DNA of 64,000 bases from Oxyruncus cristatus (GCA_013399855.1 VXAY01004755.1:630546-694545); one strand, 5' to 3'. Counted from the stretch's first letter, positions 30,091 through 43,200 are shown. Notes: generated by a model not told the origin, from the sequence alone. Numbers and translations: made by a program.

Positions 30091-32999
30091 GGCACTGGGA
30101 CAAGGGACAAACAAATAATGAAGTCATTTCCATTCACCTAGAGCAGCAAGGGGGTTGCCAAGCAGGGTAACCGGTTACTGCTGGGTGTTAGCAGCATCTT
30201 CGCCCTGGGACTCCCACCTCCTCTGCTCCACACTTCTCCCAGCAAATTTTCCACACTGAATTACTTGAGCAGGTCAGCTCCATCCCAGAATTAGATGATG
30301 ATACCCTCATAACACTAGCACGTCTTACAAAGCTGCTGTATTGTGAGATTCTTCCTTGTTCAGCATCTACTGATCCTCCACAGAACAAGAATATGCCTTT
30401 TCAAAGGGCTGTGGGGTTTTTACTGGGCATCACCCTGAGTTCAAGGAAGGTTTTTAAAGGAATACCTCAGCTACACAGTGCATTTCATTTGCCTACCTCA
30501 AATTACTACTCCTGAGCCACAAGGATGAGCAGTTACATCACCTCACATTCCAGCTACTGCACCTGAAATTCTCTTGTAAGACAAACACCATCACTCTGGG
30601 CACAGATGGGCTGCTCCAATGACTCCTTCCCAGACATCCACAGGAGAATTTCCCATCACACCTGAAGAGGAGCTGCGGAAGGGCTCAAATGGAGACACCT
30701 TGAGTCAAGATTTTACAGCAGGTGCGTTTTAGTGGCTGGAGGTGCATTAAGCAAACACCAGCAGCTCCTCTTGGATCCAGCCCTTGGAATAAAGGCATTC
30801 CTACATCTGAGTGGGGAGGTCTCCTGTGGGAGTGGAACTCATGCTCCAACACACAAGGAAGGAGCTAATCCTGCAGTGAACATGAGCCTTTAGGACTTCA
30901 TTGTTCCCAGTACAGTCCTCATCCCTTCCTCTGTGACCCACAGCAGCTCTTCCATGGATTCCAACAGGGAGTCCTCCCAAAAAGGTGACACTTGGGTGGT
31001 ACCCAATCCCTGCACTCACCTCCACATCACACAGACCTCCTGCAGCCTGAAAAGAAACTTTTCTGCATTTAGAGGGACTGGTGAATCCTGAGCAGAGTGA
31101 AATAAAGATGGTACAAATTACCTTTGCCGTCTGCTCTGGTTGCACCAAGTGCTGCTTCAGGTCCCACCAGGAGCTTCCCCCTAGGCCCTGGCTCTGTTAA
31201 GCTGTGAAAGCTCTAATAACTAAAGGCCTACACCTGGTGAAAGGAGGTGCCAGAGGCACCAGGACTGTGCTGCTTCTTATCTCTAACTTCATCTTTGGCA
31301 AGGACTATCCACTGAAATCCTCCCTCAAATACACAGTGAGGACCAGGGAACCTCAACCACATTGATTTGTACTGATGTGCCCCAAAGGTTTGAATATGAG
31401 AAGTCTGAAAAGATATTTCCCTGCAGTCATAGTTCTTCCCACTCGAGGCTTACCTTCTCCCTGTCTGGGAAGACCGAGGGAAGGCAATATTTGGGTCTGG
31501 AGAGTAAAAAAAGAACACCCTGGAGCACTGAATTACACAACTTTGTACTTCAATTCAGTGTCGGTTCTTCCCTCCTTCTCCTCCTCACAGTATTGGTGTC
31601 TGGACTGATGTGGTTGCACAAGACTGTCAAATTTCATCAGAAAATAAATAAAAGAGTTTCTAATGGCTCTAATTTTTAGTCACAAGTGATTATCAGCAAT
31701 CAGGAGGAAGCTGCCCACTTTAATCCTGAAAGAAAGTCACAGAAAGCAGTTGTTCTACCCAAAGCTAATCCTCTTTTTGCCAGCAGCATGTTCCTACATG
31801 GAAACAGCAATGTTTCCATATACCTACGGTGTCCTGGAAGAAAGGATTGCCAAAAGCACATACAGCAGTCACTACTCGCAGCTCTGCCTCGTGTTTGGGA
31901 TGGTTTGTTAGAGTTGTGATGGTGGTTAAAATGGTTTGTGATACAGAGCGTTTCATTTTTTTTTTCCTTTCCCTCAGCTTCCCCATCTAGAAACCAGTAT
32001 TTATTTTCACCTTGGGTGGGCTGAGAAATACAGTTTTAGGATGCTCCGGCGTGCAAATAAAATATTTATACATGCTAAGCATTATTTTGTTTACTCCTCC
32101 AGTAGTACAAGCAGCTGTGTCAGGATTAAGGCTGCACAGCAATTTCCAGTTCCAGTGGAGGTTTCCTCATGTGAGAACAAAACACTGTGTAATCAAACCT
32201 TTATACGACCCAGTACTACAACAAAGACTGAAGGTTTGCTCCACATTTGCACTAAGGCTCCTTTATACCGTTCTGGCAGTAGAAGAAAGGAGATTTCAAG
32301 TGTATGTAAGACTTCAAGTCTCTCTGGTACTACTACTTGTAGCAGGGGTTTAGCAGTAAGACAAATTGGACTCTGAATATCTGATTAGTCTGTTGAGAAG
32401 ATGCAAAAATAGAAGAGTTTTAAAGTGAGCGCTCACTGAGACGTGAGTTTGCACTTTAAGGCTTCCTTTAGGTACCAAGAAGCCTCTACCCACAAGAGTC
32501 AGACCCTGAGCACAGACAGAAAATCTCAGACAAAAGCTGTTCTTCTAATAAAATAATTTTAGCCAAGATCTCATCCCCGATAAACCATTTCTGCCTCGGC
32601 TTGGCATTGATGACATCCACAGCCAGGCTTCCAACACTCCCAGCTTGACACCCACACGTGTTTCCTAAGCTCAACATTTGGGTGCAGAAGCTTGGGCATC
32701 ACTGCTGGGCAGTGAGTGAAGGGGAAGGTCATTCTCTACAGACAACCTGGGAGAAGACTCCAGGAAAACCTCCGCACAGACCCACTGCGGGTGAGGCCAT
32801 GGAGCCTCTGGAGCAGCTCCACGGGGGGATCACAACCATGGACTCGAAGGAGATGCATTGTTTTATCTTTAATTATACTCTCCTTTCTTTAGAAGGAGGC
32901 CTCTGAAGTCCAGAGGCCCCTTTCTGAGGCAGAGGAGCCTCGGCAGTGCCGCAGTCAGGACCAGGGCAGCTGGAGCGGCGGCTCTGGGGTGGTTCAGGA
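30091..32999. other. unique non-coding DNA
   Basis: No gene is supported. Two overlapping plus-strand frames of 113 and 111 codons (32012-32353 and 32041-32376) have no recognisable domain. The shared stretch 32030-32360 is single-copy and AT-rich, with no splice architecture that I can see. Confidence 0.55.
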
Positions 33000-33560
33000 T
33001 TCAGGATTCACACACAGTTCCGGATATGAGGATCAAATGCGCCACACAATGAAATACATTTGTTAAGGAAATTGGCACTGCTAAAAAAGAAACACTCTGT
33101 GTGGAGCCAAGGAACATCTAAGGCTCCTTAACCCAATTAGCTAAACACTCTTCTGCCGCTGCGAGAGAGCAAACAAAAACCACCTCGGGAAATTGAGCTG
33201 AGCGAGTTTGGGGCAGAAAGTGAGTATCTTGATAAAGTGTTGGTATCTTTGCCTGCCAGAGCTATTAGCCAAGAGTCTGCTGAGTCTAGACAAAGGTTTG
33301 ATTTTGAATTGAAAGGGGAATCATTTGCAGAGAGTAAAGCAATTTAGGTTTTGAAAAACAACCATGAATTTTTAACTATTAACCCAAAAGAGAGACAAGG
33401 AGCCTCTGCAGGCACATAAGGCTTTTAAATATTACCCATTGCCACAGGAGGTCATTGAGATTTAAGTGATTTTAAGATCAGAGAGCTTCATTAGGCCAAA
33501 CCATTTAATGTACCCGAGGGCTGGAAGGAAGAGATCAGATTTTTGGAGCTTGAGATGCAA
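33000..33560. promoter_or_regulatory. possible conserved non-coding element block
   Basis: About 560 bp of AT-rich, single-copy sequence with dense transcription-factor-type words: CCCAATTAGCTAA (near 33131), ACAAAGGTTTGAT (near 33291, SOX/TCF-like) and AACCATGAATTTTTAACTATTAACCC (split across 33360-33386). Many stops occur in all frames. This is the style of a vertebrate enhancer block. The evidence is stylistic only. Confidence 0.35.
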
Positions 33561-35009
33561 AGGGAGAATTTTTTGATCACATCATTTCCTGAAATCTTTG
33601 GTTCTGCTCCACATGATGCCAGCAACAAGCAGCAGCTGACAGCCAGCAATCACAGAGGTGATGAGCACAAGGTACCGGCTTGTCCCTGTTCATGGCACAG
33701 AAGACAGGGATCCTAAAGCTTGTTTCTTGATTTGAGTCTGGGAGTAGGGTCCAGATATGAAATTATTTCCCATTCAAGAACTTCTTCCTCACTAGGTTGA
33801 TCTCAAATAGAAGTGAGGCCCAGGCCAGGCCACTTCAACCACTGTTTTAAGAGATCTATGCTGGAAAAAGGTTAGAAATGAGCAGGATAGAAACACAAGA
33901 CAATGAGGGGAAAGGAAGAGAAACACAGCACCTGAGAGAGGCCCAAAGCCCTGGCCAGAGGGAAAGGAAGGGATCCTTTCACATGTCATTGCCAGGGTGG
34001 GTGTGCAGCCCCAGGGGATTGAATCTGTGCACCCCTGGGGAGTTGGGAAAAGGCCTCCCAGCCTCCTGTCCATCCCTCAGGAAGGAATGAGTGGCAGAGT
34101 GCAATGGTCAGCCAGCTGGAGACCCATCCTTCAAGCGGCTTTGTAAAGAACAACAGAACATAAATGATTTGGAGGCTTTGCAGCCTTATCCCAGCTCACC
34201 CTGGACACAATGGAAATGGTAACCAGAGAGGCTTTCCCTGCTCTCGGGACACCTTCAAGGGGACAGGCAGGTTGGAGATCCCTAACCTCGAGACAACACC
34301 AGGCTGCAGCTGGGTGGACAGACTGGTAGGAAATCGTACATTCTTCCTGCAAAGCAGAGAACTCCAGTAGGAACTGCAACTCTTCTCGAATAGTTTCTTC
34401 AGATTATTCTATGACCAGTAGAGAAAACCACTTTGTACCACACAGAGCTTTGCAAACAAACCAAATGAAAGGCAAAGACCTTTCTCCTGCCCGAGGAGAT
34501 GCTTAGAGGACCCAGCAAAGCATCAGCACATGGATGGAGGAAATCTGACTGCTGTGAGATCCATCAGCCCCGAGCAGCAGATTATCTACCCTCTGCTGCA
34601 AAAAGGGGTCTCTGACTGGTACCAACGTGACAGCTGGGGTTCAGCAGCGCAGGCTGCCCTGCCAGGCTGTGTGTCTGAGGCCCTGCACCGACCCCACATG
34701 CTGCATGTTACAGCCACATCAGCTTATAAAATTAGCACGGGGCGGTTGTTTTCCTTCAAGCCCCATGGCAAAACGTCACAGGAGGCTGGAGATGAGAGCA
34801 GGGCACAGAACAATGGGAAACCAATGAAATAAATGAAGAAACAGTTTCTTCACCTTCTGTGGCTCTGTGTCACGCAGAGGAGCCTGGAGGCATCTGGTTT
34901 GATCTCGCTTTCCTAAAGCACGGATATGGTTTGACCAACTCCTTTGGTGGTTTAATAACATCCAGTTGCTCTGCACCACATCGGTCAACGTTTCTCAGAG
35001 CGTGAGCCA
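33561..35009. other. unique non-coding DNA
   Basis: No gene or repeat is recognised. The open frames are below 100 codons and overlap one another. Confidence 0.55.
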
Positions 35010-35045
35010 CGGGCAGATGGGGAAACTGAGGCAGTGGGAGGGGAG
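35010..35045 (-). mobile_element. possible MIR-core fragment
   Basis: CAGATGGGGAAACTGAGGCA (about 35015-35034) matches the antisense of the conserved MIR SINE core in about 18 of 20 positions as I remember the consensus. The flanks fit poorly and only this short core is recognisable. Ancient MIR-type fragments do occur in bird genomes, but a chance match cannot be excluded. Confidence 0.35.
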
Positions 35046-35396
35046 GGGACTCTGGCGACATCACCCCAGAGTGTGACTGTACCCCCTGGTCTGTGCCCTG
35101 TCCAACAGTGCCTTCTGGTGGAGAGAGAACATCTGTGCATGGAAAGGGGTGGGCACGAGTCTGAGGCAAAGAGCAAAAAAAATATCTATTTAGGTCCAAA
35201 CTGCCGTGGGCAAATGACTTGATTCCTGTCCTCTAGGAATTGTTCTTCCCTTGGCAGCTTTGCTTTACAAATTCAAGCCAGGCTATTTGAGACAACAAGG
35301 AGTGGCCCTGGCCTTTGAGGATCCCTGGTAATCAAGCATCAGGAAGTCTTGGCTTCAGTAGCCACCAGCAGATCGAGCCACATGGCACTGCAAAGG

Positions 35397-35410
35397 TCAC
35401 CAGGGGGCAA
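35397..35410 (+). promoter_or_regulatory. CTCF-like site
   Basis: TCACCAGGGGGCAA matches the vertebrate CTCF core (CCACYAGRKGGCRS) at all but the outer positions. It lies in a single-copy block (35340-35600) that also holds CATGACAATGATTGTAATGACG and looks conserved in style. Such sites can act as boundary or loop anchors. Occupancy is inferred. Confidence 0.45.
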
Positions 35411-37619
35411 CGGGACAAATATATTTGTCAGAAGGCACAAGGCATTCAGGCTCTGCTTTTGTGTTCTCATGACAATGATTGTAATGACGCAGCTGGAGTG
35501 GGAAATGGCCCAGCATAAATCCATCCTGGCAACAATGCTCTGTAACAAAAACTGTAAAAGGAGGCAGGCATGTTTAGGATAAATTGGAGATAGTAATCTG
35601 GGTATTATTCTGAGGCCCCACTCAGACACTACACTGAGGAGATGCTGATTGTGTCACCTTGGCCCCATACTGCACATATCCTCTGTGGGAGAACAATGTG
35701 GACAGGGAGCCTCTTGGCCCATCTGAAAACCTGGGAGGTAATTCTCCAACCGGGAAATGACATCAGGCAAGTGTGTCTGCCACAGTCACTGACAGGGCTG
35801 TGCCCCGGAGCCAAGGAACTGCAACCACAGCTCCTCTGCAGTGCTGGAGTCCACAGAGACATGGTGATTTGCATCCAGGGAAGGGAAGAGCAGAGGACAA
35901 ACTGCCCTGAACAAGGCAAGTTACAGCTCTGAGAAGTGTGACTTGAGGTGAAGGGGACAAATTTCATGCAGAGAAAGGTCTCCTGAACCACTGTATAAGC
36001 GCTCTCGTTCACACCTAAGAACTTAGACTGAGGAAGCTGGTAGAGGTAAAGCAGCTGCTCAGTGGAGAGCTGCTCAGGAATTCACTGATGAGAAGACCCT
36101 CCATTGGAAAAGCCAATTATCCAAACCAGGAACTTCCCCTCGCCTGAGAAGGAAGCGCCACTGAGAAAAATGTGGTGGGAACAGCGGTCTTGGGTTCAGG
36201 AGCGAACCTCCACTCAGGGAAAAAACAAACCACAACAGTTAACAAGCTGCTGCCCGGGAGAGCTCCTTGAGCCCCAGGAGACTCCGGTTTACAGCTTGTC
36301 TTCTCTCCCCCAGGAAAGGACTGGCTGTTACCCATTTTAGGGAACAGCTGGGCCAGTTTGCTCCCAGGGGGATTTTGCTCATCTTCCAGTCTCACCCAGT
36401 GCCTGCCAGCAAAGGCACTTGGAGCACCTTGGCCACCAGACTTTGGGCCGTTCCAGTCTACCTGTATCTCCACACCTCAGAAATTCTTTCCCTTGGGCAA
36501 AGTTTCCATCGGTGCCAGGAAACAGCCTAAATCACTCTCCTTGTACAATAAAATTACCCGTACAAATGAGCAGATACCAGTATAATTATACCAAAGAACA
36601 CATAAGCGCCTCTCGTGCAGAGAAGCAATTGTTGAATGAGGACAGGTGAGAGGTGAATCCTTCTAACATGCATTGCAAGTACAATGTGCTTTTGTTGATA
36701 CTCCAGCAGCAGCATCAATGGCATTTGCTGCCTACCAGGGATCTAACTCCTTTGTACCTCTGCTGCCAAAAGGATGCCAGTAGGCCTGGCTTCGGGCTGA
36801 AACCACGTTTGGAGTTAGCTCCCAAAAATCTGATTTACCGTAAAAATTAATTCTGAGAGCAACATTTTAATGAGAACTATGTTTTCTACCCAAAATAAAA
36901 ACACCAGTGCAAAGCCTCATGTAAATATAACAATGACTTATACCAGCACCATTTATTTCCCATCCCATACAGGACCAAATTGGGGAAAATGCCCAAACAG
37001 GGATGAGTAGCCAAGACATAAAGACTTTATCACTTCACAAAATGCCCCCAAGGCAGCAGACTTCTACATAATCACAGGATCCTTGTGTTTGAAACCCAAA
37101 CATGGGCTAATTCTCAGAAGCAACCAAGAACTGCCAGCAAACCAGACACCAAGATCTTCTGGGTTTCCAATACTCCCAAGGACCAGTTCCCTTGGGTACG
37201 CAGGTTTTGTCCATCAGCATCTCACTCCTCAGCAGTACCACAAATAAAACTTGCTGTACCCAAAGAACACATCCCATTGCAGCTCTGAACCCTCCCTGCT
37301 CAGCAGGGCTTTTGTAGGAATTGGAAGCCAGATAGCGAGGCCAAGTGTGCAACCCCACATAGGAGAGGGCATCTCTGGTGTGACCAGGGGATTTTTGTGC
37401 TCTTAGTGCAGGAAACAGGAGCAGCCCATTCCAAACACTTTCAACTGTTGTGCCCTTCGATGTGACAAATACAACCTTGTGAGACCATCTCACACAGCTC
37501 ATGAGCTCCCGGTGCCTGAGCCTGGCAGGATATCACCCCTGAATCACAGGGATCTCTGCCGGGGCTTCCTTTGCAAGCCCTACTTCATGGAGTTTTCATT
37601 CCAGCTTATCAGTCTGCCA
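35411..37619. other. unique non-coding DNA
   Basis: No gene is supported. Two AT-rich single-copy stretches (36540-36600 and 36850-36965) stand out slightly. The minus-strand frames of 127 codons (35629-36012) and 131 codons (37107-37502) have no recognisable domain. Confidence 0.55.
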
Positions 37620-38050
37620 GTGCATGGAATGTAATGGGTATGGTGTTTCAACACAGATACAGATACATAAAGATACCTCTGCCGGTGCAATTAATTTTTA
37701 ATAAGCCTGTTTTGATATTGCTCTCACTGCAGCCACTCTGAAGAAATGATGTCTATTGAGCTGTGAAGTCAAAAACGCGAGGGGAGGGGTGGCGGGAAAG
37801 ATTCTCTTCTTGCCTAATTCCTCCAAAAAGCACTAAGTTGGCACTTTTTTTTTCAGACAACAAGTTGAACTCACAATGGAGAAGGTTTCTCTGTCCTTAA
37901 CTTTGGGACTTGTCTCTTGCCCTTGGACTAATTCTTCTGGGTTTGCATTTTGTACCGAGTATTGTCGCCTCCTGCTCCTTGGCTGGGTGCATTGTGATAC
38001 CTAAGAGGTGCTAATTACTCGAGGATTAGCACCTCATTGGGAGGTCAGGA
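37620..38050. promoter_or_regulatory. possible conserved non-coding element block
   Basis: This single-copy block contains three AGATAC words in a row near 37655-37677, GCAATTAATTTTTAATAAGCC near 37687 (TAAT-core rich) and a CpG-bearing GC patch near 37773. At its right end is an 11-bp-armed inverted repeat (38005-38035). No coding frame crosses it. It is a candidate enhancer by style. Confidence 0.35.
38005..38035. repeat. perfect 11-bp-armed inverted repeat
   Basis: GAGGTGCTAAT (38005-38015) and ATTAGCACCTC (38025-38035) are exact reverse complements around the nine-base spacer TACTCGAGG. Each arm joins an AGGTG/CACCT word (ZEB/SNAI-type) to a TAAT homeodomain core. It could be a dimeric binding site or a hairpin. 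Confidence 0.7.
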
Positions 38051-39699
38051 AGGGGTCAGGGACGTGGGCTTGTTTATTTTTCGGGAGAATTCTGATTCGC
38101 TCCTTGTTTTCATTAGGGCTGTGAGATGTTGAGGTGCTTCCAGCTCTGCCCGGGCTGATGCAGAACGGTGCAGAACGACCGCCCTCGCTGCGGGCGCGGG
38201 CACCGCTGGGAGCAGCTCATCTGCAGGGCACAAGGGATCCCAGAGGAGTAAAACAGCCACGATTCTCGTTCGGACACTCCCAACCCACCTCATGGCAGGA
38301 CCCCTGATGTATTTGGCTTTCAGTTCTGTCTCGGGCTGGTCTCTCTCCACCTTTCTGCACACAAATACACGGTTGCACAAACTCTGCGTTGTGTAGTTGG
38401 CAGGAACACGTTCACCTGGTCAACGGGATCACGGGATTCATGACTCCTCTTTGAGACAAGGATTCACACATCGAGGACCCCAAATTGTCTTTAGTGCTTT
38501 TCCTAACGAAGGAACTGGACAATTTTAAGAATCAGAATAAATTCTGTTCACCTGCAAACCGGGTAGGAAGGTCAGCTCGGGGGGCAGTGCTCTTCCTTTC
38601 AAACTGCTCTCCTCCTCCTCCCTCAGCTCCGTCCTGTTCTAACTGGGATGAGGAAGCCAAGCCTTGCTGGTTTCTACCAGCCAACGCTCAAACAGAACAA
38701 GTTCTCTCACAAGTCTTCAAACAGCCCCTTTGCCTTTTTACCACCTCTAGAACACTGGTCTCTAAACTGAGGACACTAATTTGCCTTTAATTGCCATCAC
38801 CACAAACACAGTTTCCCTGGCAACACATCAGCAAAGCAGATCATCCCAACCCTACCCAGAAGCACGCAGCCAGTGCATGTCCTGCAGACACAAAGTGTTT
38901 ATGGAGCTCCTGCTGGAGCTTCCGTCTCCACTGGAGATCTAATTGCTGCTACAGCACACAGGGAAACAGGGAAAGCCCTGGATTCTCCATGGCAAAACAG
39001 CAGGGTCTCCTGCCCCAGGCCTTTCAGAGATGGAAAAATACACCCGAAGGTGTAAAGGATAATTTAGACTCTGACAATCTTCCAGAAAAGGGCGATTGCT
39101 GGGTTTAGGGCTAGAGTGTGGTGGTACTGACTTGGAAGGCTATATCCACTGTCTGTAGTCATCGTACATTTACTGCGCTGTTCAAAGCAGGGCATCACAG
39201 CAAACCCAGCAAACACAAAGGGCAGGGGAACCCAGTCGCGCTGTGCCAGCACCCCTGCCCTAACCACACACCTCTGGCAGGGTGTGCCATGCTGCAAAAG
39301 GGCACTTCCCAGAGGGCCGAGGGCATCCAGACATCTCTGGGCTTCTCTAGAGAATGTTTTGGAATGCCAGCTGGAGCCTACAGTAAATGGAGATGCCTGT
39401 TTTCATGGAAAGGCCAGGACAAGTGCACTCCCTACGGGGTCTTATCCCTTCTCCAGGACTCACTGTTGGAACACTCAGACTTCAGAAACCTCTCATTTCT
39501 CTAGAAAGTGCGAGCACTCGCAAGCTCCTCCATCTCAGAGCTGTCAGAACCACTCTCACTCCCACTCCCTGTCCATTCCCAGGCTAATCCAAGGAGACTG
39601 CGGAGGAAGAAATGCTGGGACTTAAATCAGCACCAGCAATGCCAAGGGAGCCGTTTCTGTTGGACTCCACCGATCCTGAGTGGTCTCTATTAAGATCAA
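38051..39699. other. unique non-coding DNA
   Basis: No gene or interspersed repeat is recognised. A short CpG-rich patch lies at 38150-38210, but it is too small to call an island. Confidence 0.55.
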
Positions 39700-40165
39700 T
39701 GAACCCCCGTGCTGGGCCCAGCACACAAATTACGAGCCAGCAGCCACGTTAACTCTTCCCACAGTGTCTGTAATGACACAGCATCCATGATCACTGCCTC
39801 CCATCAGGAAAAAATCAAGCCTGGTTAGCATTTCCCACATCTTCGTAGCAAGGCTCCTTGCTATCTATTTGCGAAAACGCTTTTTCAAATGTATAATATA
39901 TAAAACACAGACTTAAATTTTTTACAGATTTGGCCAGCTTTCAATGTCTCAGTCTACATGGAATGATCCAAATATGTTTCCAATATATTTCAACACATAC
40001 AGTTGTCATATTCAGACCTGTATATTTTACTTATTAGTAAAACTGGCCAAGTATGTGCTATTTTTCAATATAGTTGCTCTATCGCCTCATATATTTCAGA
40101 GACATGATTGTACAGCACATTTCAGGAAAGATATTACAAATGAAGAGAGATCATTTTTCTCTTTG
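39700..40165. promoter_or_regulatory. possible conserved non-coding element block
   Basis: About 465 bp of AT-rich, single-copy sequence with intact CpG-bearing words (ATTTGCGAAAACGC near 39867) and many homeodomain and FOX-type words (CAAATATGTTTCC, TTACTTATTAGTAAAACTGG). Stops occur in most frames. It is a candidate element on style only. Confidence 0.28.
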
Positions 40166-43019
40166 AGAAAGGATGTGGTTTGCTGAGTCATTTGGAGGAC
40201 AGAACTGGATTGGTGTCGCTGGGATTGGGCTCTGGGCACCGGGCCCGGGAGGGGAACCAGGGCAGGGGTTTCTGTAGTGCCACAAAAACATGCCCATGTG
40301 CTGCCCACGAGCTGCACTTGCTGGAGCAGCTTTAGATACGAGACTAAGGAGACGAATAAACTGGGGTATTTATCCAAAGCAGACTTAGGGTTCAAGAAAC
40401 AGGGAAAGGTGTATGTTAGAGATGACATAACTCAATTCTCTTTCAAGTTATTAAGCTGGCCTCATAGTGGGACTGATCCCACATGGACATCTGATCCCAG
40501 CATTGTCCAGGGACTTCACACTGCCCACAGACTTCACATTCACCTCACAAGCAGAAAACCAGTGACTAACTCACTATACAGGAGACCTAGAAGGAAAAAG
40601 GCTGCCAGAAGTTGGGAGGAGAAGGACTGTAGACCTCCCAAAGCTCGTCAGTCAACAAGCAGCTGTGAATCCTAAACTGAGGCTGGAGGATTAAAGAGCT
40701 GTCCCAGGCCATTGGCACATTCCTTAGGTTTCTCAAGGATGGGCAGAGCAGTCAGCAGCTCTAATCAGGTGTATCAGGTCAGTAAATCAGAAGCAGCCAC
40801 GTTCAACCACACTTGGTTCTCCCAAAACCTGCAGCACTGGCACAGGGTAAAGAACAGCACAGGACAAGAGTGATCAGCCAGGACACTTCACAAGCACTGC
40901 CAGCTTCAAAGCCTGTGAAACTCCTGAGTCTGTAAGATGTACAGCAGATGGATAATCAGATTTGTCAGCATCTGTAGATGTGAAACGAGTATGGCCACCC
41001 TGTCCTGCACTGGATTAAAGGTTTCCAGATGGCCCAGAGCCAGAATGCTGGACGCCAGCAACCCTAAAATCACCAACTCTGGAAGGAGGGCAACAGATGA
41101 GAGTTAAAAGCAGTTCTCTCCAGGAAAAGGGGAAAAAAATAAAAATAAAAGCAAACTCGGAAACATAAAAATTGCCCAAACAAATCAAACAACACCCAGG
41201 AGTTCTGCATTCTTGCTTAGACTTGTGTCACCCTGAGAGCATCCCAGGAACTTGGCAAGAGTTGCATTCTGAGGGACAGGATCCCTGCTTTCTCTCCCTC
41301 CAGCAGCACTTCACAGCACACATGAGACAAGCCCAAATTTATACCTTGCCCAGGAAAAGCTGCCATCCCAAGAGCTCTGCCCAGCTTTGCCCTTCTCTCT
41401 CTTGCTGCTTGTTTTGCAGTTGATTAGTGACACATTTAGAAGGCACTTGGTGTTGCTGGCCACGTGCTCATGGTTTCTCTTGCCTCCTACACGTTTGCAG
41501 ATGTTTCAGTCACTTACCTGGATCCCCATTCCGTCCTCCAGATGCCATTTAATGCTCATCTCAAAAGCAGTTCTTACGGTCAGAGCACAGCAGGGGTCAA
41601 GGAGAGGCCTGAACTCTGCCCCCACAGGAACACAACCATGAAACTGTAAGACATCCCCAGGTATTTGTACTTGAAGTGAAGCCACCACTTCTCTCAAAAG
41701 AGCCCAGACTTGTATAAATTTCCAATTTTATACCACTCCAAGATGAAAAAAACAGCATTAAAACGACACAAAAAGTGTTTTGCTTTGTACAAACTATCTT
41801 CTCTTGATTTATTTTCTTTTGCCACAAACTGCAGAACAATACACTGGTTTTCCTTAACAGATCAGACCCCACACTTGCTGCAAGGCTGAGCACAAAAACC
41901 CGTAGGGAAAAGTCCTACCCAGAACTCCCAGACCTGTGACTGGGAATTCTCTTACGCTTTGCATTTGAAGATACAACCATAGCAAAGTGTTTGCCCTTCC
42001 AAAAGGTCTCTAAATCACTTGGAAACCTGGACAAAGGCTGCAAAACCATCACCAAACTGTTGGAAAGAACTTGCCTGCCCTGCAAGGGCACCTGCCAGGC
42101 CCCTCAGTCCCACTGCTACGCTCCCTGCCAGCACCTCACAGCACCCTGGGGTTCATCACTTGAATCCAGGGGGCCACGTTTTTCCAAAGAGCCCATCTGG
42201 GTTTCCAAGAGCTCAGCAGCCAAGGTGGGAGTTTTAACAGTGCAGCCCCTGACACAGAAAGCTTATTTGGGAGGGGAAAGCCAACAAAAAATCCATAACC
42301 AAACACACCAACTCCTGTTTTGCTGCACTGAAGGGGCAGTGAGCTCTGTTGGGTATCTGGTGGATGCTGTTCATTCCATTTCCCTAACTCATCATCCAAA
42401 CCCCTGCATCTGAGGAGGAGATGAATTGTGAGTCACCCCCACAGGAACTGGTGCCTTTTCCTGCTTTCTCCACCACTACAGTGACATAAAGTATGGGGGG
42501 GAGGGGAGAGACAGAAAAAGGAATTAAAGAAACTTTTGAACTATAATCTACTAGGCCTTAGGAGAGTGATATAAAAATTCTTCTCTCCAATGGAAAAAAA
42601 CAGAATCTGAAACTCTGTAGAAGCTTTGGAGACCACGTAATGTAAGGTACAGGAAGACACTCAACTTCCATCTTTGGAAAGAAAAGAGATTCCATGATCA
42701 GAGCTGGTCCTGCTGCAGCCCCACAGGATACCCCTGCTCCCCAGGGAGGTGAAGGGACATTAGAAATCCAGGAATAATGACTGCTAACATCATCCCACTG
42801 TGATATGTGACCAAGGAAAATCATTATCTTTTAGCTTCACCTTATGGTTTCTTTGCAGAACTTGCTGAGCTGTGAGAACAAAGAACATATTCCAGCAATA
42901 CAGAGGGACTGAAAAGGGAAGTCCATCTGTCCTTTTCTCAGTCCTGCCTTCCTCAATTTCTAGGTTGCATTTTATTTACAAAGAGCTTCCAATTCCAAGT
43001 CAGCATTAAACTGGCACAG
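40166..43019. other. unique non-coding DNA
   Basis: About 2.9 kb without a supportable gene or interspersed repeat. The plus frames of 132 codons (40277-40675) and 140 codons (41991-42413) resemble nothing known. Confidence 0.55.
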
Positions 43020-43200
43020 GAACAAGGCATATTCCCTGCAAAAATTCTGAAGAATTACTCCCCCTACGTTTTGCCTCGCGTGGTTATGAGGCTTGCACAG
43101 ATGTTTGAGTGACCTGCCAGTCGCTCCTTATTGTTGGTACAGTAAAAACAAGGGGTTTTTTAGACTTGCAAGTTCCTCCTTCAGCAGTTCTAATCCCATA
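43020..43200. promoter_or_regulatory. possible conserved non-coding element
   Basis: A short single-copy block with CpG-bearing words (TACGTTTTGCCTCGCGTGG near 43067) and a SOX-type TATTGTTGGTACAG near 43129. No coding frame. Low confidence. Confidence 0.22.

Noticed and set aside
42163..42178. A second CTCF-like word (TCCAGGGGGCCAC)
   Set aside because: It shares the AGGGGGC core, but the upstream CCASY part and the following base do not fit.
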